Assembly (NCBI GenBank): GCA_027924645.1
Contig: BSBN01000040.1
Coordinates: 992,001 to 1,056,000, forward strand
DNA length: 64,000 nucleotides
DNA from: Cunninghamia lanceolata
Lineage: Eukaryota > Streptophyta > Pinopsida > Cupressales > Cupressaceae
Direction: 5' to 3'
Part shown: one piece after another, positions 37,981 to 50,609 of the stretch
How the letters are laid out: each line of letters starts with the position of its first letter
How positions within the stretch are numbered: position 1 is the stretch's first letter
Position numbers and translations under genes: made by a program
Notes under the pieces: model-generated
The model's database searches: none
What the model saw: only the letters and a program-made list of their open reading frames with translations
Told to the model about the DNA's origin: nothing

Positions 37981-38991
37981 GGCCTACTAAGATGTTGATG
38001 ATGATTGTTAGTCATAACAACATGCATAAAAATTTACACAACAAACCTTTATTATCTTGTAAAGTATGATCAATTTGAGATAAATTGATGACTCCAAGGC
38101 TCCGTTGATCAGGTCATGATCGTTTGACGTTACTTAGAGGTTGATGTGACATGCTATTTTCCATTGCAAGGGGTCTTATGTTTGGTTAGGTGATCAATAT
38201 TACACTGTATTCTGTAAATCTACTCCACAAAGAGGTTATTTCTACTCATTTTCCAAAGATTACTGTTGTATTTATAAATTTGATCAGTTCTTCTAATCAT
38301 TGATCATCATGAACTTACACATTCTTCTACACTGCATATTTATTTAAATGATGTGTCTATAAGTAGATATTTATGTGTTCTTCATGGATATTTATCCATA
38401 TTTGCATGATATTTATCAATTTAACATGCTTCTATTCAAAATATGCTCTGTATTTTCAATTACCTACGAGATATCTGCATATTTCATATTTATTTGCTTT
38501 TGATCGTGTGTTATTTACAATTATGGAGATGATATGTAATGAAATTCAAAGAAATTTAAAAGAATACTTCTAATTTTAGTGAACCTTTAGTTATTGAATC
38601 ACATACACTCAGGATACAGTCATGAAGAAAAGAAATCAAACCATAATTCACTAGGTTGTTCCACAACTAGGTATGGTTGATACTAACTTCAAAGGAATAA
38701 AGAATGAAAACAATACATGTAGGCTGAAAAGCACTCCAAGGGATGCAGCTAATTAATGCATATATCCAGATTCCACTCACAGAATACTCAGGATTTACAA
38801 TGATTTGTAATCAAAATAGCTTCTCTTTCATTAAGTATGCAACACATGTACATTTACAATAACTTTGAAATAAGTCCTGAATTCTTAGCCAACCCTTTAT
38901 CCATGGCATAGGTTGCCAACTGGAAACCATCTATATGACTCACTATTTATAAGTATCCCATGCATATGTTCACTAAGTGATGCATCTATAC

Positions 38992-41900
38992 TTACTCTTC
39001 ATGTTCTTCACCTTCACTTTCTTCTTGCTCATCATTTTCTTCATCTTCATCACTTTCATTATCACTATAACTTTGATAAACATTCTCTTTCATGTGGACC
39101 TTTACTGTTGTCCTGATGGATTCATATGCTTGCAATATTTTATCAACCTCTCCCCCATCCTGGGTCTTGGCTTTTACTATTGCATGTTTATGAGATTGAA
39201 ACTTAGCCTTGAGAGCTTCCATTTTGCCTTTCCTGGTATTTAATGTCCCGTTGTATGTCTCCACTTTAACCTTTATTCTCATGATTCTATTCATTACTTC
39301 TTCTATCAAGTGGGTGAGGGGGTCATCTGCTATTGGCTTAGAAATTTTCATGTAGAGCCTTAATAGAAAAATTTGCATCCTAATTTTCAATCTTACCTTC
39401 TATTTTCCCTTCCAAAGCTTCCAAGGTCTCTGCCTCATACATCATCATGCTATGTAGCTTGAAACTGATATACCTAAGCTTGCCGCTGCATTTCTTTAAT
39501 ACATCACACTCAAACCAGATATTTTCATACCATATACCTGTTAGCAGGGCAGTATTGTTGTCTAATACCTTATTACTTATTAGAATCTGTGAATCAATTC
39601 TCTTCATCTCACTTAGAGCACTTAGGTCCTTTTCCAATTGGAATGACCCTTTTCTGGTATCATTCTGCATTTTGTCAACCTTCCTTTTTAAGTTACTCAA
39701 AGAATTCCACCTCTGCAAGGAGGTTCTTAATACATCTTCAGCCCCATTGAGTGCTAAAAACATCCATTTTTCCATCACCATTGCTTCATGTTTCATCAAG
39801 TCCAATTTGGTGACCTCCTCTTGTGATATGATAGTCAATGGAACTCTCGGATCAGCTGGTACATGATCAGGGGTAATTAATCCTTTTATGACAGAATGCA
39901 ACTGAGCAATTTGCTCCTTATTTATTTTATTTTTCTCTTTCTCCTTCTTCACCCTTTGGGTTAAAGAATCAATAATATCCTTCCCTTCTTGACCTTCCTA
40001 GTCTTCATTGGCAAAACCTAGATTGACATTCATGATTTGAAATTCCTCTAGGCTTATTTTGCCCTTTTCCTTTTCAATTGTGGGGAGAGGTACCAGTGCG
40101 GTCCTCCTACCTGTAGTAGGGTCTCTTTTTATAGCGGATGTCAACCTCGCCTTCCTTCTTGGTTTCATCATGCTTTCAACAAATAGGGAGGAGACATCAA
40201 AATCTTGGATTTCTGACACTTTCTCTACATGTATTTCTCTTCTAAGCCAATGAGGTATATCACCTCTAGATTCTTGGTGGCCTTTGTTTATATCATGGGT
40301 ATCCTGCTCCCCAGTATTATCTTCTATCCTTGGTGGAGACAACACTTTCCTGATTTCTTCCTCATGTAATTCATCATGAGGGGGATCTTGTTGGAATTCT
40401 TCCTATTGAGGTGTTGCCTTTTGCAAAGGAGGATCCTATGGAATATCCACATTGTGGTCTTGTTCTTCATTCTATGATCCCTCCTTTGGATTTTCATCTT
40501 CTTTATTATCCTTTTCATCCTATGGTACATTAACCTCTTGGGAGGCTTGTGTATTCTTCCCTTGAGGGTCACCCTGATCATGGGTCATTTCCTGTTCTCC
40601 ACCTATAGTGGCATTAATAATTTGTGGCTTGGGGTCCTCCTAACCTAATTTATCCTCTGTCCTTGGGACTTCTCCTGACTCTCCCCGTTTGGTATGTAGT
40701 GGAGATGTGCTCTATTTTTTATGAATATCCTTGAGTAACACCTCTTGATCCTGTTCCTTTTGAGGCAATGATGGACTCCCCTAGACCTGAGCAACACCGA
40801 TGTCTGATATGCCCTGATCAACTGCACTCTTCTGTGGGACCTCTATCACCTTTGGTTCTATGGGTGCCTCATGTTGTTCTTGACCCTGATCAAGAGCAGT
40901 ACTATCCTTTTTTGTATGCTCCACTACTTTAGCCCTTTTAGGCTCCTTGGGTGCATTGTCATTCTTGTTTGGGCTTATATCACCCCTATATGTTAAGTCT
41001 ATGACTGTAGGACTAGTAACCTGATCAACCAAAATGTTCAACCCTATCTGTTGGCCTAGTCTTTCCAAACTACCTTGTTTCATTTCCTCCATTTGTTTTC
41101 CTTCTTCCAACACTTTCATCCTAGCTAATGGAGTTCCATGAGGAGTCATTTTGGTGTTGGCAACTAGAGTTTCCATATGCTAAGCGGTCATGTCTTGGAC
41201 TACCTCATCATCTGACAAATCTACTGTATCATCTAAGGAGAAAGGAATCTCCTTACCTATCCTGAGCGTGTCTTTTGGTTGCTCCTCAGATTTCTCAGTT
41301 TTGAATTTAATTATTGTGGGAAGAGAAACATCATGCTATAGCTCCCTCCTAAAAACTTCACTACTTGCTCCTCTCAACATGAACAGTTCAGCATGGATAC
41401 ATCCCCTCATGGCTGTTCTCTATTTCTTAGGTGGCGACATCAATGGTATCCCCTTCCTCTTCTTGCTTGCTATCAGCAAGTCATCATCTTCGGGTTCTTC
41501 ATTTAATTGTTCTTCATCCAAGGAGTCCTCTTCCTCCAATTCATGTTGCAAGGTCTGCCCTTCCAATTGCACCTCTGGAGTCTCAATAGTAGACTTTAAA
41601 ATCCTCTTAGTTTTTTAGTTTTTCTGGTGGAGGCTGTGTCTTTGAGGTAGATGCCTGAGTTGATGTGGATGCACCCACAACCCTAGTGGTGATCCTTTCT
41701 ATAATCACTCCCTTTGGCTCATTCTTACTTTCCTTACTTTTAGGGGGGATCTTCTTCCGCTTTGCTGTAGGCAATCTCTCCCCATTGGATTTCCTCTTTT
41801 CAGTGAAGAAATCATCATATTCCTCATCAGACACTTCTTATCTCTTCTTCTTAGTATCAACAATAAGGGCAACGCCCCTTTTCTTTAGTTTGGCCACTTC

Positions 41901-43470
41901 TGCATCTACCCAAGCCTGTGTTAGCTAGATCACCCCATTCATCACCTGATCTAGGGATATATCCTCCTTTTGTGTAAGATTAGGGGTAGATATGGTGTCA
42001 TTATATACCTTTCTATCCTCATATTCATTGGACATTATTTCCCCATCATCTTTATGTAGTTGTGCTGGCAATAGGATATAGTCAAAGGTCTTGATTTGAT
42101 TTAAGGTGAGTCTTTGATATTTCCTTCTCCTGACCTCAACCTCATCATCACAATCGGTCCATAAGTCCTCTAGATGCTTTTGATGTATATGCTTTCCCAA
42201 TACCTTCTGCATGCTGCCATAGGGATCTTATGATTTGGTTAGAGGAAATGGTTGTGAATACATCAGTTTCAACCCCTCGATAGCATGTTTTATACTCTCT
42301 GAATCTAGGCACATGTACCAGCCCATAGATATTGGAAACAAAACTAGAGGTATCTTCTTCTGTACCTTGTAGGCTTCAACTATGGTAGATACCTGCCTAA
42401 CAAATTCCATCAAGACAACCCAATCAGTATGGTATCTTGGCAACATAAGAGGCTGTCCCTCAAATCCCTCAATCCTAATATATGAGAAAGTAGCAAATTG
42501 GATAAACCATGCTCCAAGTTGATAGATAATTTCTTGAGCTTCCATGCTCAGCCTTTTCGTTCGATCCTCCTCCATAGTTCTGACTAGATGCATGGAGAAT
42601 GCATCATTTACCAGTTTATAATCTTGGAGGTATACCTTCCTTTGCAATTGGGGATAATGATCCCATATGTGTGCATCATTAGCCTCACCACCAGCCTTGC
42701 CCACTATTTTCAGAGCATCAAATGTTCCTCTATATGCACAAGAGTACACCACAAATGAAGTCATGTAAAACAAACATGTTTGTCCTCTGAGGCTCCTCAT
42801 CCCCTCATCCAATGAGTCACTGATGATCTTAGCCCATAGGGGTTTGTTGTCTGCATATAAAACCATCTAGATGATCCCAAACATCCAATTCTTGAAATTT
42901 CTAGCATGAGGCCTACCAGTCATCTTGCTCAGTAGAGCAATCATATATTGGTACTCATCATCAAAGTCAAACTTGTACAAATGCACTAGTAGCTTGGCTA
43001 AGGCATTATAAGTACTACTCTTTGATCTCCATTGGTACATCTTCTTTCTCACATTCTTCTTGTTATTGTTATACTCTGTTTCTAGTTTACGCAAGTCCAC
43101 ATTCACTATCTTTTTCTGAACTGACAAATTGAAAGTGGCAGTAATGCCCTTGACTAAAAAGTTTGCATATACCCTTCACGCTTCTCTACCCGCCTGGTTT
43201 CAGGTTGTAATTTCTTGTACATTCCACTACCAATTCTAGAGCATCCATAGCATAGGGAAAACTAGCTGCATGCCACATACTTGAGACAAACACCCCATCC
43301 AAAATGGGATTATCTTTATCATTATCCAATCTTGTCGACCATACAGCCAGGTCTGTATCCCACTGATGTGTATCACCGATAACTATGTATTTGAATTGTA
43401 CCCCCTCTGGTTACACAAAAATGGGCTTGAGAAACTCTGCCTCAGACCTATTTCTCCTGACATCAGCCAT
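38992..43470 (-). pseudogene. LTR-encoded accessory protein of element B, left copy; function unknown
   Basis: I do not recognise a family. The frame starts MADVKTNRSEAEFLKPMF (43470) and ends in an acidic tail (NEQEESEGEEHEE-type, stop 38992-38994). Order: an apparently globular N-terminal half (43470-41930) with NWMFGIIQMVLYADNKPLWAKI, HIWDHYPQLQRKVYLQDYKL and FVRQVSTIVEAYKVQKKI; a basic Lys/Arg linker (41610-41900); a long low-complexity acidic, Gln/Pro-rich region (40000-41600); and helical, coiled-coil-like sequence (38992-39950; ALKAKFQSHKHAIVKAK). It is broken by stops and a frame change near 39385. Open reading along 4.5 kb and two-copy conservation argue it was once coding. No signal peptide or polymerase motif is seen. 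Confidence 0.7.
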
Positions 43471-43857
43471 GGATTCTTGATAATTCTCTTCTTTGGATTA
43501 GATGAGTGATTATGGGGAAAGACTGTAAACGTGCAAGATCATCCGTTTTGTTCCGTTACGTTGAAGGATCCGATCCATTGACAGGAAGCTGTTGAGGGTT
43601 TGACTTCGGAGCCCTGTAATTTCTTGATTTAATGCAAGGTGAATGAAAATGACCTTTGAATTTTACCCTTAAATAGATCAATAAGATAAATTAGGGTAAA
43701 AATTGTGCTGTCTTGATTAAATCCGTCGATCATCTGCAGGGAATCTGTAGATGTCACCAAGTGTTCAATTTGTATTTGTAATCGGCGGGAGTTCATCTAC
43801 CGCTTTATTTGTATTTAATGTGAAAGAGGGATAATCTTCGTAAGATCAGGGATATTT

Positions 43858-44424
43858 AAAAATATAACCCCCCCTCGGATAATATGACCCCCTCGTTTAC
43901 ACGGGATAACTATGTGCAAAGAACCGGGTGATACGGTCAACCATTTGATTTTGTATATCAAGTCATGGAAATAAGATCAGGGGTATCTAAAATATGACCC
44001 CCCTCCGCTTTTTAGAAGAAGGTCATGGTGACATCATCATGTCATTGATGTCGTTTAGTTATCATGTTTTAATGATGTCATCATCATATTGAAAAATATG
44101 ACAGATATTTTCTATATAACCCCCCCGTGGTTTAGATGGAATGATGATTTCATCATCAGTGTGATTTCTTTCATTCATTGGAATTGGATGACGTCACCAT
44201 CATATTGACATAGGGTGACATTTGCGAAGAGGGTGATATTCATAAGATGACTAATATTAGAAAATATGACCCTCCGAATTTGTGAAGTCTTTTGATAGGT
44301 AGGTGTCGGCTCTTATTTAAATTTGATGTTTGTGTATTGCACACCTAGCGATTATCAGGTGATGACTCTAAATCCAGGTAATCTTATCAAATATGACTGA
44401 TATTGAAAATATGACCCCCCACCC
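43858..44424 (-). promoter_or_regulatory. Iterated motif block in the U3 part of the element B LTR
   Basis: Six copies of a motif close to AAAATATGACCCCCC (minus strand GGGGGGTCATATTTT) lie at 43858-43874, 43881-43894, 43989-44006, 44111-44127, 44259-44275 and 44405-44424. Between them are repeats of TCATCATCATATTGA and a palindromic TGACGTCA (44189-44196), the core bound by plant bZIP factors. The block lies between the LTR start and the ATG at 43470 in transcription order, where a promoter should be. The same copies recur in the right LTR (58964-59528). Confidence 0.55.
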
Positions 44425-44727
44425 AGGTAATATCAGGTTTGACAAAACTTTGACTGATCATAACTCTCTTAGACAATTTTGGGGTGATCTAAAAGACAAA
44501 CCTGATTAGAATTTCAAATATTTTCCAACCATGAAGTTAATAATGGCAATTGCTAATTTTATCTACTAACCCTATCCAATGGCAAATCCACCCTCCTAAA
44601 AGGTTACTTACATGACTAATTTTACCAAACCGCACAAAGCAGAAAACAAGCAAGCCACAAACAGAAAGAAAAGTTGGGTCCCTGTTTTGTCAAGGCAAAA
44701 TGGGGTGTGTTGTGTAACCACACAACA

Positions 44728-45538
44728 ACTTGCCACCAAAGAAAAATAACCACATTCCAATGATTCAAGTGATGTGATCACATTCTAATATAGTATTTTA
44801 ACTCTTTCTAAGTATAAGTATCATGACCTTCTAGCAAGGGATCAGGTGTGTGCAAATGATTAATTATCCTCATCTTGAAAGTAAGTTGAAAACATGAGTA
44901 ACTGATGTCAAGCTACATATTTTGGGATCATCCCTCATAGCCAACCTCGATAGAGCCTTGCTGCCAGTAGGTGTCTATAGCCCTGGTAAGATTATCTATA
45001 CAATCCCCCTAAGTAGAGCCCCACTGCCAACAGGCATCTATAGCCCCAGTAGAGTTACTTAGATGGCCTAATTTTGTTCCTTTTTGATTTTCAATATTTA
45101 TTCTTTGTTCATATGATATCATCATGTAAGCTCAATGTGCAATGTATGGTCACTTGGTGATTTAGGTTGGAGATTGCATTGGTAGCAAGGGAGTCCCTTT
45201 AGATTTTTCGCTTAACACCTATACTTATGTGTTCCACAAACCCAAGGCTGTTAGGTGAGTCATTGTGAGAAATCACCTTAGTTAAGAAAAGGCACCATGA
45301 TGAAAAGGATATCACAAACCTGATCACCGATACTCCTCAAAATGAGTCATAACCTACAAAGGAATTTGTTCTCATCACTTGAATCCTTACAAATTGGTTT
45401 GGTTTCTTAGGGTGATAAGTTGCATCATCTTGACTGACCAAAACAAAACTCAACAGATAAGCAAAGAAACAAAACAAAACTGTACAAACAACTATACAAT
45501 ATGCACATTATAATACATTTGACTTACATGACCCTGTA
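44728..45538 (-). other. Element B segment between integrase and 3' LTR
   Basis: No coding sequence is visible. A phrase of about 48 bases, TAGAGCC...CTATAGCCC..GTA, occurs twice, at about 44951 and 45015, as an imperfect direct repeat with a period of about 64 bp. Confidence 0.6.
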
Positions 45539-47338
45539 TTAGGCTTGAAAATAATGCTTGAGGAACTGTCCATTAACTGGTAATGGGACATCCTCACCAG
45601 TTAAAGTCTTGAGCCTATAGGTACTATCTCCTAAGATTTCTAAAATTTGAAAAGGACCTATCCAAAGTTTATCAAACTTACCATGATCTCCTTTCCTTTC
45701 ATGTGCTTTATCCCACATAAGGACTAAATCTAAAATTCTAAAAGCCTTAACTCTGGCTCTTTTGTCAAACCAGTGTTTGACAACAGCCTGATGCTTAGAA
45801 AATTGATCAATTGCTCTATTTCTTTTTTCTTCTAGATGCATTAATTGAAGTAACCTGACTTCTTGTTTGTTATCTATACCTAGATACTCTTGTGCAAACT
45901 ACAGTGTAGGAATCTTTAGGTTAACAGGGAGGATAGGATCCACCCCATATACTAGGTGATAAGGAGAATTTCCCAATGCAGCCTTCATCCTGGTTCTATC
46001 TAGCCACAATGCATACTTTAATAGGGTGTTCCACTCCCTTGGGTTTTTCTCTATCAATTTATTTATGATGTTTAACAAGTTCTTATTTGTAGACTCTTCT
46101 AGTCCATTCCCTTGAGGGTAATAATTTGAAGAAAACTTCAAAATGATTCCATGATCAAAAGCCCAGCTTGATAATCTTAATGATGCAAAGGCAGGTCCAT
46201 TGTCACATACTAGAGAATAAGGAACTCCATACCTAGTTACTATGTTTCTTTCCAAGAACTTGATCACATCCTCAACATTAAATGTCTTACTGCTAAAAGC
46301 TTCAGTCCACCTAGTACAATAATTTGTGATAGTCAACACATACCTATGGCCTGAGGATGATGGAGGACTAATGGGTCCTATGAAATCCATGCCCCATTGA
46401 GAAAATGGGTGCATCTCCATCACTGGTTGCAAGGGTTGAGCAGCATATCTTTCTCTATTTGCAGCAACCTGACACATATCACAACATTTGATGTGTTCAG
46501 CAGTATCTTTAAAAATAGTGGGCCAGTAATATCCTATTCTAAGAATAGCATGAGTGGTGGCTAAGTGTGACTCGTGTGCAGTTCCAAACTTATCATGTAA
46601 TTCTGTTAACACCTTGTCTGCTTCTTGCCTTTCTAGGCATCTAAGATATACTCCTTCATAGTTCCTTTTGAAAAGGATTCCTCCTTTTATCATGTATTTT
46701 TGTGATCTTATTTTCAAGGCTCTCCTCTGTGAGGCCTGTAATTTTGAAAGGCATCTTCCAGTAATCAAGATATGCCTGATATTTGAATACCAATCTTCAA
46801 TTTTCTTTGTATTTATAACATATTGCTGGCTTATGATATTGGGATCAATTTCTGATATCATCTGGCTCAGGGCTTCTCCTCTTACTAACTTCATGGGTGT
46901 TATGTCCATATCATATTCTTGGAGGATGGTTATCCATTTAGTTCTCTTCTCGCTTGGTTCACTTTGCATTAGGAGCATCTTTACTGGGACATCTGGTACT
47001 ACAGAAATTACCTTACTTCTTAAGATGTAATGTCTGAACTTCTTAACTACACGAACTAAAGCAAGTGCCTGTCTTTCAACATCCATATATCTAAGCTCTG
47101 CATCCCTGAAAGGGCAAATCATGAAAGCTATAGGCTTTTCTTCTTTAGCCTCATTTCTTTGTGTTAGTACAGCTATAGATGTATGCTCTGAAGCAAATGA
47201 GTATATGTAAAAATCTTTAGTATAGTCTAGACTAATCAGAATAGGGGCATCAGATATAGCTCTCTTGATGTCCTCAAAAGCTACTCTGGCTTCAGGTGTC
47301 CACTTGATTTTAGCATCCTTCTTGAGAATTGCATTCAA
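45539..47338 (-). pseudogene. pol: Element B pol: RNase H and integrase
   Basis: RNase H would remove the RNA strand and integrase would insert the DNA copy. The first (Gypsy-type) RNase H occupies about 46950-47338 (FEDIKRAISDAPILISLDY, YSFASEHT, ERQALALV); it lacks the usual Asp after the AS motif, as is common for the degenerate copy in Tat elements. Integrase follows: zinc-binding region (HDKFGTAHESH, GYYWP, CCDMCQ), core with MDFIGP, CDNGPAF and GNGLEESTNK, so the D-D-E triad is kept, then the C-terminal part WIGPFQILEILGDSTYRL at 45539-45841. The 479-codon stretch 45899-47338 is open; a short break near 45850-45898 separates the tail. Confidence 0.9.
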
Positions 47339-48170
47339 TCATCTAAAAATCTCTGCATAACCGGTAATGAATTTTCTGACAAAGTTGATCTTACCAAAAT
47401 AAGATTTGAGCTCTTTCTTACTCTCAGGAAGCTATATCTTCATAATGGATTCTACTCTTGCAGGATCAATTATGATCCCATTCTCTGTTATCAGGTGACC
47501 TAATAACTTCCTCGTGGTTACCCTAAATATGCATTTTTAGGGTTTTGGGATATTCCATACTGTTCACACTTCTTTAGTACTTTCCTGAGGTCTTCTACAT
47601 GACTCCCTCTCTCTTTAGAGAAAACTGTCAAGTCATCCATATATATGACTATGCATTTACCAATTAACCCTCTAAAGGCTATATCCATTACTCGCTGAAA
47701 AGTGGCTCCAGCATTTATCAAGCCAAAGGTCATGTGCCTATAAGCAAATATCCCCCACTTAGTGGTGAATGCTGTCTTCAATCTGTCTATTTTCTCTACC
47801 ATCACTTGGTTGTAACTTGAAAAACCATCTAAAAATGACATCATCTTTGCACTGTTTACCATCTACAAGACCTCATCCAATGAGGGCAAAGGGTAATTAT
47901 CCTTTTCAAAAGTTCTATTTAAATTCCTAAAGTCTACACACAACCTAATGTCACCATTCTTCTTCCTTACAGGGACCAAGTTGGCCACCCATGTAGAATG
48001 CCTCACAGGAAATATGATTCTGGCATTAAGCAATTTCTTCACTTCTTAAAAAATGAAGGGCTCCAATAAAGTATTAACAGGTCTCTATTTTTGTCTAAAA
48101 GGATTGACATCTGGCTTTAATGGTATAGTATGAGTGATGATTGAAGTATCATAAATATTCAACTCATCAT
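47339..48170 (-). pseudogene. pol: Element B pol: reverse transcriptase
   Basis: It would copy element RNA. Motifs in order on the minus strand: WVANLVPVRKKNGDIRLCVD and DNYPLPSLDEVL (about 47870-48000), FLDGFSSYNQV, FGLINAGATFQ and the catalytic IYMDDLTVFSK (about 47620-47655), then YGISQNPKNAYLG. The 114-codon stretch 47518-47862 is open; stops lie on both sides (near 47865 and throughout 47340-47517). The wording is that of Tat/Athila-type RT, unlike the FLDDILIYSK of element D. Confidence 0.9.
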
Positions 48171-49204
48171 ATGTCTAGGCGATAACATGAATATAATCTT
48201 TAAGGGCTTGAGTTATCCCTGTCATTTCTTCTTCTCTACATACTTTTCCAATCAAGACATTCTTTCTTTCTTCATCATGTCCTATGTTGACTCGTGAATG
48301 TTCTCCTCCATCTACCTTAGGGAGATCTTTCTGTTTCAGCATGTTATCTAAATCAAATGCTCTTTCTATCTCTATCATACCTTTGGGAATCTTGTTACTG
48401 GGCAAATCAATGATCTCTTCTTCCCAAGTATAATCTTCCACATTCCTTTCATCTATGATTTGCGTATCAAACACATCTCTATTTGATATGAAGTCCAAAA
48501 TGTGCTGATCATCATCAAACACTTGAAGGTTAGTGACATTATCTGGTACAGAGGGTACTGACACTAATTCAACTAAAAATCTCTTCAAACTAGATATGGA
48601 TAATGGCTCCAAAGTACTCGCAGCTTGGGCCAAGGCATCTGCTATGTGATTTTGTTCTCTAGGCACATGGGTGATATTAAATGCATCAAAATATTCTATC
48701 AAATCCCATACTCTGTGTCTGTAATTAGACAACTTCTTATAATTACAAGAATATATACCTCTAACTTGTCTTACCACTAACTCTGAGTCTCCATAGACAT
48801 GCAGAATCTTTACTTTCTTTTTGAGTACAAACAATATCCCATGGATCAGTGCTTCATATTCCGTCACATTATTTGTGCATGAGAATTGTAATCTATATTG
48901 CTGCCAAGTAGGACTTAGCAGCTGGATCAATAAGGTCTACTCCTACTCCAGCCCCTTGTTTTGACTTGTATCCATCAAACTTGAGGATCCATGGCTTATC
49001 TTCAGTTAAAGGTTTATCTGGACCTTTTCTTTTCTTTTTATCTCTAGCAACTGCACCACTTGATATCCATCTCAATTTTGGTGTTTCAATCTTCTCAAAC
49101 TTCACCTTATCTGACTGATGTGAAGCTGATATTCCTTTTTCTTCTTTGTCATCCGAAGGAAGATCTTTTGAACAAGGTATCATCTGGTTTTCTAGAATAT
49201 GCAA
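48171..49204 (-). pseudogene. Element B second (archaeal-type) RNase H, upstream of RT
   Basis: This is the extra RNase H known from Tat elements. It shows LKFDGYKSKQGAGVGVDL, TNNVTEYEALIHGI, HVYGDSELVVRQVRG and NHIADALAQAAS over about 48600-48995; all four catalytic acids (D, E, D, D) are present. One frameshift at about 48900 divides it. About 140 codons of linker follow (48175-48600, acidic) before RT begins. The domain lies between protease and RT. In the Tat elements I know best (Ogre/Retand type) it lies after RT and the first RNase H. Confidence 0.88.
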
Positions 49205-50140
49205 ACATAATGAGCAAGTAGTCTTTGAATGTTGTGCCTCATGTAACCTGCACCATCCCTCAATCAGGACATCTTGTGGGGAAGTGTGCTATTGTATCAT
49301 TTTCTGAATTTGCTTTGATAAAAATTCCTCAAACTTGGTCAAATTACTATCTCTATCTTCATCAGATACTTCATAATCCGATTCAACCAAACAATCGGTT
49401 CCTGGGGTGATATTCTTGTTACTTTTGGAATTACTCTTAGTGCACACCAAAATCTCTTCTATCTTGTGAAAGGGACTTTCATCATGGTATGCGCTTTCTT
49501 CTGTTCCTATAGATGACAAACAAGAATCAGCATCACCGTCACTATCTGTAAAGCTTACCATGGATGATGATGATGCTTTCTCACTGCATGCTTGTTCCAG
49601 TTCCATCATATCTAAGAAAGCATCACAAGGATTTTCAGAATGTGCTTCATCATGTAACCTACACCATCCCTCAATTAGAACATCTTTAGTAGACATATTT
49701 AGCAATTGACAACGTTGCATCTCTTTAGACAAGTGTATTTGAAAGTTCTTAAAGTGATTTACTTCTTTATCATTTTCAGAACTACAATCAAATTCTATGA
49801 TTACTCTATCATCCTGAGGATTATCATTATGAACATGAACATCATACATGAGGATTTCCTCTATCTTGATGGTCTGGGGTCTGATGGTATAGACTTTGAG
49901 TTCAACATCTACATACATGATCTCATTGGTCTTATTGTAATCAGCAATAATATGTTTCATACGAGGTTCAACATCTATCCTTATTTGCTTAGGAATTCCT
50001 TTCCAAGGTAGCCACATGTGACTAAAATCAGTGGACATGTATCCATTGAGTGTTTTTGATGAATCCCTACTGAGCAACATTCCATACGAGTCAGGTATAT
50101 CTACTACCTAGATATCGATGTAGTATTGAATTCTTGGATC
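49205..50140 (-). pseudogene. Element B linker with two zinc-type motifs
   Basis: After protease the frame has LLSRDSSKTLNGYMSTDFSH and MWLPWKGIPKQIRID, a conserved post-protease segment of Tat-type polyproteins, then long acidic Ser/Asp-rich sequence (49300-49640). Two near-identical peptides occur: DVLIEGWCRLHDEAHSENPC (about 49628-49690) and DVLIEGWCRLHEAQHSKTTC (about 49211-49275). Each has a C-x2-H-x4/5-H-x4-C pattern that could bind zinc. A stop near 49288 separates them. Confidence 0.7.
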
Positions 50141-50609
50141 TCATGCTAACTGCATATGGATGTGAGTTAATTCTCCTACGACACTCACCTCTGTTTTATC
50201 TAACTGTGTTACCTTATTCAATGAGTTGGTAGGATGTAACCCTAAGGCATTACATATGGATATAGGCATTACATTAGTAGATGCACCTGAATCTACTAGG
50301 CAATTATGGACATTCTTACTAAACATCCTTATAGTAAGGAGAAAAGGAGGTGACTCAGTTTTATCTTTGTAAAGAGTCGTGTGAAGTTTCTGCAGCTTGG
50401 ACACTGGCTGGAATTTTGTGCTTGACACTCTTATCCTTAGTGGCATGATCTTTGTTCAAAGTATGATTTGAGGGATGACTGTCCTCTTTTGAAGCAGGAT
50501 CATCTAAAGATTTCATGAAGGCTTTTTTGATAGCTGGGGTTTTGAGTAGTTCTAATAATGACAGACTAATTTTTATCTTTTTAATTTCATCCACTAAGTA
50601 TGTAACCAA
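50141..50609 (-). pseudogene. Element B protease
   Basis: The retroviral-type aspartic protease motif is clear: NCLVDSGASTNVMPISICNA (about 50240-50310), preceded by TESPPFLLTIRMF. The upstream frame at 50361-50609 (KIKISLSLLELLKTPAIKKA) matches the usual gag-protease bridge of Tat elements and is in a different frame, so a frameshift lies near 50380. A stop at 50138-50140 ends the open stretch. It would have cut the gag-pol polyprotein. Confidence 0.85.

Larger units (their letters stand above)
37993..44727 (-). repeat. Left (3') LTR of element B, 6735 bp
   Basis: It matches 52957-59837 throughout, apart from about 146 bp missing near 38890. Divergence is about 6-8% in sampled blocks, but only about 1% at 38976-39755. 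No clear polypurine tract follows at 44728; the neighbouring minus-strand bases (GGTGGCAAGT) are a poor match. Confidence 0.95.

Noticed and set aside
39447..39866. Plus-strand frames opposite the element B LTR gene (also 41190-41618 and 54556-54921)
   Set aside because: They are antisense shadows of the long minus-strand frame, with low-complexity Ser/Leu-rich translations.
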